From Adiantum capillus-veneris (taxonomy: Eukaryota > Streptophyta > Polypodiopsida > Polypodiales > Pteridaceae): 64,000 nt of DNA. The stretch is taken from assembly GCA_014529385.2 (NCBI GenBank), contig CM043950.1:69682935-69746934 (forward strand), in the 5' to 3' direction. Of the stretch, positions 25,114-35,270 are shown one piece after another. The notes below the pieces were generated by a model. It was given only the letters and a program-made list of their open reading frames with translations, was not told the origin of the DNA and did no database searches. Each line of letters opens with the position of its first letter. Positions within the stretch are counted from its first letter, which is position 1. A program made the translations under genes and the position numbers.

Positions 25114-26353
25114 CCCCCAAGAAGGTTGACATTTGTCTCCTCAGCTGCCGCTACATAACTAGAGTAGCAAAGAAAGTATCCTGCTCTTGACGCATGGAAT
25201 CTTGCACCATACCCAAATATTCTAAGTGTTGTAGCTCTCTCAAGTAGCATGATCTTGGTTGCATTGATTTGAAGGGGAGTGTACCCCAAAAACCATGACA
25301 ATATCTTCAAGGCAAATATTGGTAACTCGAGATCTTCAAAATACGGCATGTGAAAAGCATAGAAGGTGGCACTATCCAATGTAGGCATGTGGTGCATGAG
25401 GGAGGAGGCATCCCTTCTGAAAGTGCCCTTTGTTGCTTTCCCTCTCTAGTCTTTAGCTCTCCCAAGAAAATTGTCAAGGAGTTCAATCTGCAAAACAAGA
25501 AGTAATGATTAGTTAAAACAAAATTGAAAAAACAGGAAGATTATAGGAAGGGAGATCAAGGTGAAACTGAATCTACCTTTTGCAACTCATCCTCGCAATG
25601 ACTTTTTCTTGAAGGAGATTGCATGATCAAGTCATCTCTCTTTTGTCAACTTCCTTTTCAACCTCCTTTAACTTAAAGTCTCTGCCAAAATATTGGATAC
25701 CAAGCTCAACAAGCTTCCTCTCAAAATCCTCATCTTTAAGAGTAGGTTTCTTCTCTTCCACTCTTTTCATGCATAGAGCAAGTGCATCAGGAGCAGGAAG
25801 AAATAAGTTATCGGATGTCTAAAGATCAAGTGCCAAAAAACTCCTCTTTCGGCTCTTCTTTTGTATCAATGAAGTCTTTGGCCACCTCAAAAGCTTCAAA
25901 AATGGCTGCAATATAGTAGTCCTCCTTGATATTAAGCAGACATTTAATATGGTGGAGAGGGAAATACTCTTTTCCATTGATATAAAAGTAGAAAAGGCTT
26001 GGAATAGTAAGGGAGGCCTCAGATAACTCTACCTCCTCTGTGGACTCGTCAATGACAATACTAGCTCTAAATTGAGCAACATCAAAATTTGAACTCTCCT
26101 ACTCCTCAGCTACAACATCAATTTCCTCCTCCTCTAGAAATTCAATTTTGTCAAGCTGCAAGACTGTGGAAACATTTGTATTTGTTCCCTCTTTATCTCT
26201 ATCTTTCACTTCATCACCTTTGCCTTGCATATCAACTTTAAGGAGCAAAAGAAAGAAAGGCAACGTCTTTTGGAACAAGGTTGCAAGGCTTTGAATGGAC
26301 ATGACAAGAAATGGTCGGTGGGCAAACAAAAGAAGTCTTCTAGAAAAATCCAC
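25114..26353 (-). pseudogene. Unknown gene with at least one intron, minus strand
   Basis: Reading leftwards, a frame from 26353 (IEFLEEEEIDVVAEE) meets a TAG at about 26098. It then continues protein-like (LTIPSLFYFYINGKEYFPLH and KEDYYIAAIFEAFEVAKDF) to about 25830. A shifted frame follows (LAPDAL-type text, then KRVEEKKPTLKDEDFERKL). Around 25590-25490 a GT donor and a TTGTTTTGCAG acceptor bracket an apparent intron. The last exon (to 25044) carries FYAFHMPYFEDLELPIFALK and GYTPLQINATKIMLLERATT. The family is not recognised. It ends tail-to-tail with the transposase-like gene. Confidence 0.4.
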
Positions 26354-27090
26354 AAGGATTCACTAATAGTAGGGAGGGGACGCCACCTGCATGCATCCCA
26401 CTAGGTAAAACCCCCTTATATATGGTACCTTATGTGGCAGCCCAACCCCCTATCTACAGAGATTGAAATGCTTAGATAAGCCCCTACATACGAATTCCAT
26501 AGTTTTATAGCTTAGAAAATTTTTAAGGAATTCATCAAGAAAATTTTCCCTTGTACAAAGACCAAAATTTTTAATTCACATGTGCCACTTAGTTTACAGG
26601 ATTCCCACACAGGATTTAACGCTTGGTAATCAAAGAGTATACTTAATTCTCTGGACTAGAATACTTTGCAAAATTAAAAGATCTTTAATTAAAAATAAAG
26701 AAATCAATGACCATAGAATATAACCACTTCAAATCTCAAATACACATGAAGAAAACCGTGGTTAGAGAGATATGGTTACACAATCTTGCATTACTAAGCT
26801 AGAAGATTCAAGAACCAACAACTCAATAGAAAGCGAGCACCTTGGTCAACAGTGAACCATAACAAGTGGCTCAAGGCAGAACCACCAAAAAGGAGAAGGA
26901 GATGGACAAGCTTAAAGGCAATAATGATTACATGTTGATAAATCTTGAGTATGCCTTGTCTTTAGCCATCACTTGAAGGAACAATTGATAGCTTGCACCC
27001 GTGTACCCTATACTATTCTCCACCCCTCCCTCCTCCCACCTCCCCCCCCTAAACATATGGTATGTGTATGCAAGTTTAGGGGGGCTGCCC
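26354..27090. other. Intergenic or inserted sequence between minus-strand gene pieces
   Basis: AT-rich with no coding signal. C-rich runs (CCCCC) near 26400-26450 and 27020-27130 share short phrases (GGTACC, ATGTGG) but do not form clean terminal inverted repeats. It may be an insertion separating the two minus-strand coding pieces. Confidence 0.4.
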
Positions 27091-27612
27091 CTATTGTATA
27101 CGCTTATGTACACTTGCCCAAAACCCCCCTATTGTACACTCATGTGGTACCGTATGGAATAGACTAGTGAATTTCCCGAGGGAAAATCTTTCTAATCTCC
27201 TTGTTACTTTGTCTTTCTCAATTGAGTTGGTAGTAAATTCAGTTAGATGACAATAAGTCTTGCCATTCAATAACAAGCACCCTCAACTGCCTCTTCAAAC
27301 TCTTTGACTTCCTATGACAAATGTCCTTCAATTTGTTTGCATAACTGCAAGATCAAACAAAGGATTGAATATTTCATATGCTTTTGTGTACACTCCCATG
27401 TCACCACCATCCATGACAACAACCAGAAACCTCTCACTTGGGCTCTCCTCTAAAATCTTCTCCCGACCTTCAGCAATAAGACTCATCTTTTGGTTAAAAA
27501 AGATGGCAACAAGAGGTAACTTGAGAGACAACACGTCAGTGAACCCTTCAAAACCGAACGGCATGATACTAGCATGAGGGAGACTCTGCGAGTATTGCTT
27601 ATCACATCATGC
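27091..27612 (-). pseudogene. Unknown protein-coding remnant, minus strand
   Basis: The frame from about 27610 to 27328 reads like a real protein (KQYSQSLPHASIMPFGFEGF; LVAIFFNQKMSLIAEGREKI; ERFLVVVMDGGDMGVYTKA; YEIFNPLFDLAVM). A +/-1 shift after VMQT is followed by further protein-like text in another frame (KSLKRQLRVLVIEWQDLL). The family is not recognised. It faces away from the H3-like gene at 28.76 kb, with about 1.1 kb of shared upstream sequence between them. It could be the 5' part of the gene at 25.1-26.4 kb. Confidence 0.4.
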
Positions 27613-28242
27613 AAGAGTTCTGGATGGGATAGGAGGGAATTGCTCAATGGATGTCGAGAGGAGGGGGATTTGTTGGAGGATTTATAGGATAGGGAGGTAT
27701 GGTGTTAATGGGGACAAATGCAAAAGGTGAGGGGATTAGAGTGCTCTAGAGGGGTTGGAGGAGTTGATAAACATTGATGGAGTTGATAAACGGATGGGTA
27801 GAAAGGATGGAAGAGAGAGAAGTTGAAGCCTTAACGGTGCAATCGTAGTATGACCCAAATCTCTCAACAAAGCCTACTCGCGTCATGAAGAACAAGTAGT
27901 AAAGCGTTAAGAAGGGGCTAGAAAAGTTGGTGGACTATACCTAATTGCGTCATAGGGGGATATTGTAGGGTATGGGAAGGGAGAGAAAATGGCTAATGCC
28001 TTGATATATGGCACCAAAAAATGACAGTTGGTGACACATGCACACATGCCACGTGGCACAGTTCTAACGATCAATTGTACAGACGGTCGGAAATATAAAA
28101 TGTCCATGTCACGTGCTCATTTTTCACCCATCTCAAGTCATTCGGTCACGTCATTTCATCTTTACCCATCTCCCCACACGTGGCACGATTAAGTCGTCCT
28201 AATATATCTTCAACTTGTTCCCATCACGTCGTTCTGCAAAGC
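27613..28242. other. Shared upstream region between divergent gene remnants
   Basis: No coding signal. It contains a G-rich stretch (27640-27800) with two GATGGAGTTGATAAAC-like copies near 27770, and CACGTGGCAC occurs at 28051 and about 28182 (G-box-like CACGTG cores). Confidence 0.45.
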
Positions 28243-28740
28243 CTTTTCACAATCGCTTTGTCCCATCATGTTTGTAAGCCATCCTCCACGGCGTGATAGG
28301 GTGTGGTCTTGAATAGTGCAAGGACATTCCATCGCTTTGTTTGGGCATGTGTACTTTCTATCATCATCATCCATGGCACAACACTGCATGGTCGTGAACA
28401 TTGAAAGCATCTCCTATCGCTTTGTTCGGACAATCCTACAAGGTTTAGGATGATCTGTTCTTATCTTCCCAAACGGCACGTTATAAAGTAGTCATGAATG
28501 TTGAGAGTGCCTTCTATCGCTTTGTTTGGGCAATCTCGTAAAGTGTGACGATTTCTTCCCATCTTCCTTCGTGATGCAATAGTGCATGGTTTGTAAAGTT
28601 GCAAGCACCATCTATCGCTTTGTTCGGGAAATCTCATAAAGTGTGACGATTTCTTCCCATCTTTCTGCATGACCCGATAGCGCATGGTTTGTAAAGTTGC
28701 AAGCACCTCCTATCGGTTTTTTGGGGTATATTTTTTGGCT
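28243..28740 (+). repeat. Tandem array, six units of 79-100 bp, before the H3-like gene
   Basis: The core TATCGCTTTGTTYGGGCAAT (with variants) has its ATCG at 28252, 28331, 28416, 28516, 28614 and 28712. Spacing settles to 98 bp in the last units. Neighbouring units also share GTGTGACGATTTCTTCCCAT and GCATGGTTTGTAAAGTTGCA. The array ends about 50 bp before the H3-like ATG at 28761, and a TATA-like GTATATTTTTT lies at about 28728, so it occupies the promoter position. Confidence 0.88.
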
Positions 28741-28760
28741 TACTCCTTTTTGACTATCAG

Positions 28761-29617
28761 ATGGCAAGGACAAGGCAAACTACAAGGAAAGTTTACCAAG
28801 TTCCAAAGGATTCAAAGAAAGATGATGACAACTAGCACGAATCAGTCAAGCCAGAATCGGGGAAGAAAGAGGAGGAGAAGCCACTTACACAACCTCATTA
28901 GAGGCCTACTGCTAAGAAGAGGATAAATTATCAAGTGAAATCTCTAAGGTAGATAAGGAAAGCACAGAAATCTACTTGTCTTCCTATTCCTAGGCTACCC
29001 TTCATGAGAGTTGTCAAAGAGATATCAGATAGATTGGTGAGTATGATGAAAAGCAAAACTTTTGTTTCAGTAAGGTGGCAATCTCAAGCCTTGATGTGCC
29101 TTCAAGAGGCTGCTGAGTATTTCTTAATAGACTTTATGAATGATAGCTACATTGCAGCTGCATTTTCTCACAGGGTCACACTGATGAGCCAAGATTTTGC
29201 GCTTGTGTCAAGGCTGAGGTACAAGTTTGATAAGTCTCTATAAACAATTCCTAGTGAGGACCTTAGGGCCTATCAAATTTTAAATATTCCCCCTACCAAG
29301 TAGCAGAAGAAGTCAAGGGTTGTCATTGAATATGTTACACATCAATATGACAGAAGAAAGGCCAAGGATATCAAAGCAGTCAAGGAGGTTGAGAGGGAGC
29401 AAGACATGATATCAGAAGATGCTATCCTTACAGAGCAAGCAAAAATTTTAAGAGCATCCAACTCCCTCCTTTATGAAAAAGTTACAAGCCAAATGGTTGT
29501 GGATGTCTCCATGTATGGGGATGATGAGGTGTACTGTGACATATTCCCTCAAGACACAAGGATGCTTGTAAACCCTAACATTGAGTTTGGTGATAATGTG
29601 CTCTTTATCTGTCTCAG
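28761..29617 (+). pseudogene. Histone H3-like N-terminal exon of a composite gene
   Basis: From the ATG at 28761 one frame runs 857 bp to a donor-like AG|GTATGT. It begins MARTRQTTRK, against MARTKQTARK in H3. After a tail about 14 residues longer than H3's, it carries IRKAQKST, PIPRLPFMRVVKEIS, QSQALMCLQEAAE and HRVTLMSQDFALVSRLR, the complete H3 histone fold. Loop 1 is about 8 residues longer than in H3, and RVTLM plus DF resemble plant CENH3. Stops interrupt it at 28833, 28899, 28950 (all TAG), 29241 (TAA) and 29301 (TAG). Beyond the fold the same frame continues with a helical, charged segment (DRRKAKDIKAVKEVEREQDM). It is a pseudogene, but the frame is kept over the whole exon. Confidence 0.85.
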
Positions 29618-29699
29618 GTATGTGTTGCCCCTTTGCTAATTATTAGTGCATGTTCACCTACAAGGGCCTCATCAGAGAATGTATTTTCTTTGACTTTAG

Positions 29700-30275
29700 A
29701 TGTCTTATGAGGGATCTTTCAGAGGCTATAGCTATGCAACTATCCATACTTGATCCTCTAGTGACACAATGCCTATTCAACAAGCAAGGAATCCTTTCAA
29801 GTTTTTTTTGAATAATTTGACATGCTAACCTACAATTACATAATATAACCCCATGTTGAAGGGTAAGTCTTAACTCCTTTAAAAAAATTATATTATGTGG
29901 TAATCCTAGCTAATTGTTATTTTTTTGTAGAGGGCATTGGAGTCGTATTATCTTCAATCTTTTGGAGAAAGATGTTATATTTATGAATTCACTGTCAAGT
30001 ATCCATGGGAGAAGTAAACTGCAAGTCTGAAGTATGATCTATGCTTGATGTCCCCTTGTTTTCTATTAGTAGCGTTTTGATTGATGTCTTCTTGCAGTGC
30101 TGCCAAACTTATCGTTGGTCACCTGAGTACCACAAATAAGGATTACAATATAGAAGCTTTCAAGTACTACAATCAAAAAGTGCCTTTACAAACATACTCA
30201 ACATCTTGTGGATGGAGGGTGCTTGCCAATGCATGGAGATATCTTGATTCAAGGTGCAGGATGACTACAATCATT
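29700..30275 (+). pseudogene. Ulp1-like cysteine peptidase exons of the composite gene
   Basis: The inferred exons are 29700-29862, 29931-30013 and 30098-30275. The first two junctions keep reading phase with the H3-like exon (AG+A, then GG+A). The second exon starts GGHWSRIIFNLLEKDVIFMN, matching the HW...DSL part of Ulp1/C48 peptidases, with Asn where the catalytic Asp is usual. The third carries PLQTYSTSCGWRVLANAW, with Gln and Cys spaced Q-x5-C as in the Ulp1 oxyanion and nucleophile site. Stops lie near the end of the first of these exons. The junction between the second and third exons could not be placed cleanly. The natural role would be cleavage of ubiquitin-like modifiers or a transposon or viral polyprotein. 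Confidence 0.6.
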
Positions 30276-30368
30276 GTTAGTGTGCATCCCATGTACCATT
30301 GATTTGTTTTGATTTTTTAACTTATGTATGTACTCATGTTCTTTATTTTAATTTTCTATTCGCTGCAG

Positions 30369-31229
30369 TTGCATGAATATCCCGAGTCTTGGGTCACATG
30401 AGTGACAGAAAAGGCTGCTTCTATGATTTTGGAAAGATCAATAAACCCAAATGATCTAGACTCTCCTATTGCACCAATTACAAATGACCCAGAGTCTCGT
30501 TTGCCACCAAAGAAAGGTAGAGCCACCAAGGGTTTGGATGCAAAGAAAAGGGATCACAAGAAGAAGAGCCATGCAAAGAGCCCTTCAAAGAATATCCCTT
30601 CAAAGAGGAGCCGTACAAATAAGAGCCCTGCAAATAAGAGCCCTTCAAAGAGGAGCCATACAAATAAGAGTCCTACAAAGAAGAGCCCTACAAAGAAGAG
30701 CCATGCAAAGAAGAGCCCTGCCAAGAGGAAGAGTCCCGCCAAGAAGAAGAGCCTTGCAAAAAGAAAAACAGATGCAAAGGGCCATCCATTCCATTCACCA
30801 TTGAAATTCAAGGTTCAAAAGCATCGTTCAGCTAAGAACAATAAGGGGGAGGCAACTGGCTCACCTTTCAAACTACCATTCATGTTGCCAAAGAAGGATG
30901 CCAAGTCCACCACTCCTCAAGATCCCAAAGCACCAATCCCCATAGAACCCACTACCAAGTCCCCCATGCCAAGCCCTGAGGAGCCCAAGTCATCACCCCC
31001 CAAGGAACCTAACTCACCATCACCCCCTCCTGAACCGACTTCACCCCCTCCTGAACACAAAAGAAAAAGGGTCTTTGAGGATGCAGGATCCTCCCATGCA
31101 AAAAGAAAAGTGGAGTTTCATGATTACTCCACAAAACTTATGTACACTTTTGTGCATTTTATCCATGTGAACATACACGCTTTGGTGGTTCATAATTTTG
31201 TACTTCAAAATTTAATACCGACTATTTGA
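30369..31229 (+). CDS. Lysine-rich SPKK-repeat tail, last exon of the composite gene
   Basis: After a CTGCAG acceptor the frame reads LHEYPESWVT, a TGA at 30399, then 275 open codons to TGA at 31227. Residues of about 20-130 are a run of SPSKR, SPTKK, SPAKR and SPAKKK motifs, the S/T-P-K/R-K/R pattern of histone H1 tails that contacts AT-rich DNA. This is followed by a proline-rich stretch (PEEPKSSPPKEPNSPSPPPE). The end is hydrophobic. The tail is intact apart from the early stop. The repeats are short unit expansions of about 18-30 bp. A stand-alone chromatin-binding protein starting downstream of the TGA cannot be excluded. Confidence 0.6.
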
Positions 31230-31434
31230 TTCTTGACTATATATCATGGTGTCATGTAAACATAAAACAACATAAATAATGATCACAACAAGGTAGAAAA
31301 GACATGTATATTTGCAAAATGCAATGATTATAGCATTGAGGCCCGGTTTTGTCAAGTCCTTGCAAGTGGCTCAAATACAACTTTTTTGGGGGAAAGACAT
31401 GTGATGCAAGAGGTTAAATTCTCCATCCTTGTGC

Positions 31435-31990
31435 TCAAAACAACTCCATCCACTTTAAATCTATACTCAGGAGATGTTTCATCAAGAAAATCTCTAACAT
31501 CTTGCAATCTCCCATTTTTCTATGCTCAGTGTGTAGATGGACTATGACCTTTAGTTCAAACTCTGGACAATTTTCCTCAGAGTCGAGAGAAACCCAACTA
31601 CCTAACTTGCTTCTCCATCTCCTATAGTCATAGCCCAGAGCTAATGATTGACAATATAGTTGATATGAGATAGACATAGAATTTGGGCCTACGCTACAAC
31701 TGATATTATTGCCAATATGCAAAGTTTCTTTGGTACTCCATTTTTCTCCAAGTACATTATCCAGTCCAGTTATAGAAAGTCTTCTGTTAAGACACATCAT
31801 CTTTGTCCTCTACAAATCCATTGTTTTGAAACATGCCACAAAGACATGTATAGGCAAGAAGGATTGAACTTTAATCCTTCTTAAAATCCTACTTGGAGAC
31901 ATAGCTTTAAGGATGTCTTCTTTGATCTTGGATTTGAAGCTTGATATAGTACATGCATCAAGGGCTTCCCAATCAAGTGAACTTATGATG
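31435..31990 (-). pseudogene. Unknown gene remnant, minus strand
   Basis: One frame reads from about 31985 (SSLDWEALDACTISSFKSKI; DILKAMSPSRILRRIKVQSF) through a single TAG to MMCLNRRLSITGLDNVLGEK and on to a TAA at 31435. It totals about 180 codons of protein-like text. It converges tail-to-tail on the composite H3-like gene. No family is recognised. The upstream boundary is uncertain; a frame at 32222-31983 lies just before it in another phase. Confidence 0.4.
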
Positions 31991-32882
31991 AGAACGGGTG
32001 ACTAACGTAGTTCTTCATATGCACCTTCTTGTGATGGAACCTTGTATTCTGCAAAATAGACAAACAAATCCATCTAATATCTATATTAAAATGACAAAAC
32101 TGAGCCTCCACGTGGCTGCATTTCCAGTCCCTTAATCTTCTTTTCTTACTCTTCACCACCTTGAGTTGCGGGCAGAGCATACGACTCGAAGCCTCCTTTG
32201 CCCACAAGATCCCTATGCCCACATCCCGGGAAATGGTGCCCAGAGAGTAGAGTTAAAACTACCTCCGCATAGGAGGGTTTGTGCATGGAATCCATCTCTC
32301 ACCATCTCATGCAAGAAGGGGAACCTGAGTGTGCAGGTGCACTGGTGGGAGTGAGTTCTAACTTGGTGGCCCACTATTTCACACAATGGGAATGCTTAGA
32401 GGAGAAAAAAAAAACGCTTATTAAGCATCTGCAGCATGCCAAGGCAAGCAAAAGTCGACGTGACTAGCAGTGCAGTGTGAGGGAAATGGTGAATTTCAAA
32501 AATGGGAACATGCAAAAGCGATCAACATGTGTGAGCAGGACCTCATGGGTGAGAGGGAAAAGAAGTAGGGATCGGAAACTATCGCCAAACTTTGTGTGCA
32601 ATAGTGATTGTCAATGAACCCTAGGAGGTGTGAACAGGGAATGGCAATGATGAACATGCGAACTAGCGATAGTGCTAGTATTGATTAATTTTTTCAAAGT
32701 GACGAGCTTAATTAGATATTCCCTCATGTAAGGATGAATTCCCAAGTTATTTCTAAGTTATGAGTCCTCGAGGTTATTTGCTCAGTATTTGAAGAGATGT
32801 TCCTAGTTGCTAGCTGCTTCCAAAGGCACAATCTTAGCAATCAAATGTTTATTCACTTTTGGTGGTATGGGATTTCAAGATA
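31991..32882. other. Intergenic
   Basis: No gene is recognised. A GC-richer patch lies at 32100-32350 and AT-rich sequence leads up to the LTR relic. I see no clear terminus for the gene cluster to the left. Confidence 0.45.
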
Positions 32883-33190
32883 TGTGGTAGTGATGTGTAT
32901 GAACACACTAAGGATAGTTGGGGTACTTTTTCCCTCAATAGGAGGTTTTTTCCTCCGTGCATTGTATATACGCCCATCACGCTAGGGCTAACTTGTCTTT
33001 CTATTTGCACACTAGGAAATACACTCTCTAATGTGTGCTTTGAGCTTTTTTTATCTTCTCCAAGTTGTGTGTGCACCCTTGCACCCCCAATTCCAACAAT
33101 TGTTATTAGAGTGGGTTGCATCCTCTCCGGAACAATTGCCAACACTAGCCCTTGCTCGCTTTCTTTAAATTGGGTGAGCTTTAGTGAGCA
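32883..33190 (+). mobile_element. Copia LTR relic with primer-binding site remnant
   Basis: The 216-bp block 32883-33098 (TGTGGTAGTGATG to TTCCAACA) matches the complement of the LTR at 53047-53260, including TATACGCCCATCAC and TTGAGCTT. Directly after it, TTGTTATTAGAGT is a mutated tRNA-Met primer-binding site, followed by a leader (GGGTTGCATCCTCTCCGG) also shared with 52.9-53.0 kb. No coding region follows, so this is a 5'-end fragment on the plus strand. Confidence 0.85.
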
Positions 33191-34218
33191 TTAGCGGGTC
33201 GAGTAATAATTCAGGTAAGCTCATTGAGCTTGGTGTGCTTAGCATTAGGACCAAAAACGGCTAGAAAAGGGTTGTTGTTAATCTAAGGATTAAGGAATAG
33301 TTTGACACATATACAAAAGTATGGCACTCTTGTCTCCTATATCTTGGGTCTTGATGGTCCTATTTTGACAGAGAGCGGCTAAATGTCTTGATGACAAGGT
33401 CAAAACTGCTATATTTAGGTGCTTTCGGCGAGTAAGCCCATTAAATTTGCGGCCCAAAGTACTAAAGTTTGATAAATTTATTCTATTTTATATTTCACAA
33501 AATTGTTCTCAAAAGATATGAAATCTTTGTTCAAAGGCTCTAAAAACAAGGCCATTAATGACAAATCACCTACTTTTTTCAAACGTATACTTTTTTCACT
33601 TTCCCTCCATTTGTGAGAGCTTTGCTTCTTTCCACCAATGTATTTTCATTTTCCTTCTCTAATCTTTGAGTTTCCATGGCGTCTTCTACACGTCACCCTT
33701 CACACATAACATAACTTCTTGTGACTTTTACATTGTTAGAGAGGATGGTCTTTGGAAACCCATGTCCTTTTGTGTGAATGATTGGGTAACAATGCTTCCT
33801 TGATGCAAAGGTGTACACAGAGTGAAGAGAACCAAACAAGATAAAGTAAAAGACCATTAGAAAGGTCATGTTCTTGCTTTCAAAGTGACCAACAATGGTT
33901 GGCTAGCTAAGCTCAACATGTGTACATGGCCAAGGATATGGTGTTAGACTTGGACGAACATCCCACTCTACATTCTTACTGCAAGGAATAGAAAATCTTA
34001 TCCATTTGATAAAATGAATTTATCATTCTCCCATTGTTCTTTCTCATTTTTTAATTCCATTTCAGATATCTTTCCTTCAACATTTGTGGAGTGGTAGCCT
34101 GTGGAGAGCCTAAGTGGGACATTGAAAGCAATGCATAAGGGGATTGCAGATGTTATGTATGCTGGCAAGCCACCTTCTTTTTACAAAACAACTAGTGTGG
34201 CCGGCGGCCTTCGGCCGC
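33191..34218. other. Intergenic
   Basis: AT-rich sequence without a recognisable gene or transposon. It ends at the long TC tract. Confidence 0.5.
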
Positions 34219-34366
<148 letters not shown>

Positions 34367-34373
34367 CTGTGAG

Positions 34374-34930
34374 CTATGCCGACAGGAATCCCAACATGTT
34401 GCAGGCAAGGTGGTCGGACAGGTTTTCAACGGGGCCCTTGCCAGTTCTTGAGCTCCTTCACCTTCACCTTGGCGAAGGCATCGGGGTCGTCGACTAGGCC
34501 CAAGAGGTCGAAGGAGCCACCGGGGCAAATGGGACCCTCCACCTCACCCAAAGGCCCACCTGCAATGTGGTAGCCTTCCATGGCACCCATGAGGATGACC
34601 TAGCAGGCCCAGATGGCTAGAATGCTTTGCGCGTGTACCAGGCTCGGTTTACCCAAGAAGTCCAGCCCGCCTTCAGCGTGGATCTGGGAGCCGGCCTTGA
34701 ACTACACAGCCTCGCCGAACTTTACGCCGTTCTTGGCTAGCAGCTCTGGCGTGCTGCAGCCCAGGGCGCCCAGCATGGCCGACCTAGCATGGATGACCTC
34801 CAACTCCCGGTTCTTGGCGAAGGAGTCGGCAGAAAAACCTGCAGTATCCCAACCGTAGTCACCGAGGAACTTGCCCGTGAGGTAGAATGAGGGCGAGCTG
34901 GAGAAGGAGCCCAAGTACAGAGGGCGGAGG
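34374..34930 (-). pseudogene. Lhcb1-type chlorophyll a/b-binding protein pseudogene
   Basis: Reading leftwards, the frame from 34914 has [36 protein letters not shown] and [15 protein letters not shown], clear LHCII (Lhcb1) sequence around the first transmembrane helix. It then continues past a stop (W to TAG at about 34702) with [27 protein letters not shown] and [16 protein letters not shown]. After KELKN about 20 residues covering the third-helix region are missing, and the text resumes [11 protein letters not shown] before a stop near 34374. No intron is present. Several residue changes and a stop make it non-functional. The N-terminus (transit peptide) is not recognisable. It is GC-rich against its surroundings. 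Confidence 0.93.
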
Positions 34931-35270
34931 GCGGTTGGCGAATACCCATGACCGTTACACTCAGATACTCAGCTCATCAACAACCGGAGCTCTACCCTCA
35001 CCCACCTCCATCTCAAGCTCATCAGTCTCCGCTGCTTTAAATTACAGAGAAAGGATTTGCCCCCGGCATCTGAGACATGCATTTTGGGTGGCACTAACAG
35101 CAGCCAAACTAGCTGTGCAATATTAATATGATTGAGCTCAAAGAGCGCAAACCTCAACTAGAGAAGGAGTCGTCCTCAACTATGAGCATTTTATCAAACA
35201 AAAGATCATTTGAAGAGTCAATGACACTAGCAGCTACCATAGACACTACCAAGGGTGACAAGGCCTACTA
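34931..35270. other. Spacer between the Lhcb1 pseudogene and the LINE relic
   Basis: The GC content falls from the pseudogene level to the local AT-rich level, and no gene is seen. It may include the mutated Lhcb1 5' end. Confidence 0.5.

Noticed and set aside
28833-28952. Stops in the H3-like gene removed by U-to-C RNA editing
   Set aside because: Such editing is an organelle process in some land plants; this is nuclear DNA with introns, so simple decay is the better explanation.
22792-31990. Polinton/Maverick or giant-virus integration
   Set aside because: No DNA polymerase B, packaging ATPase, capsid protein or retroviral-type integrase was seen. A Ulp1-like peptidase alone does not support it.
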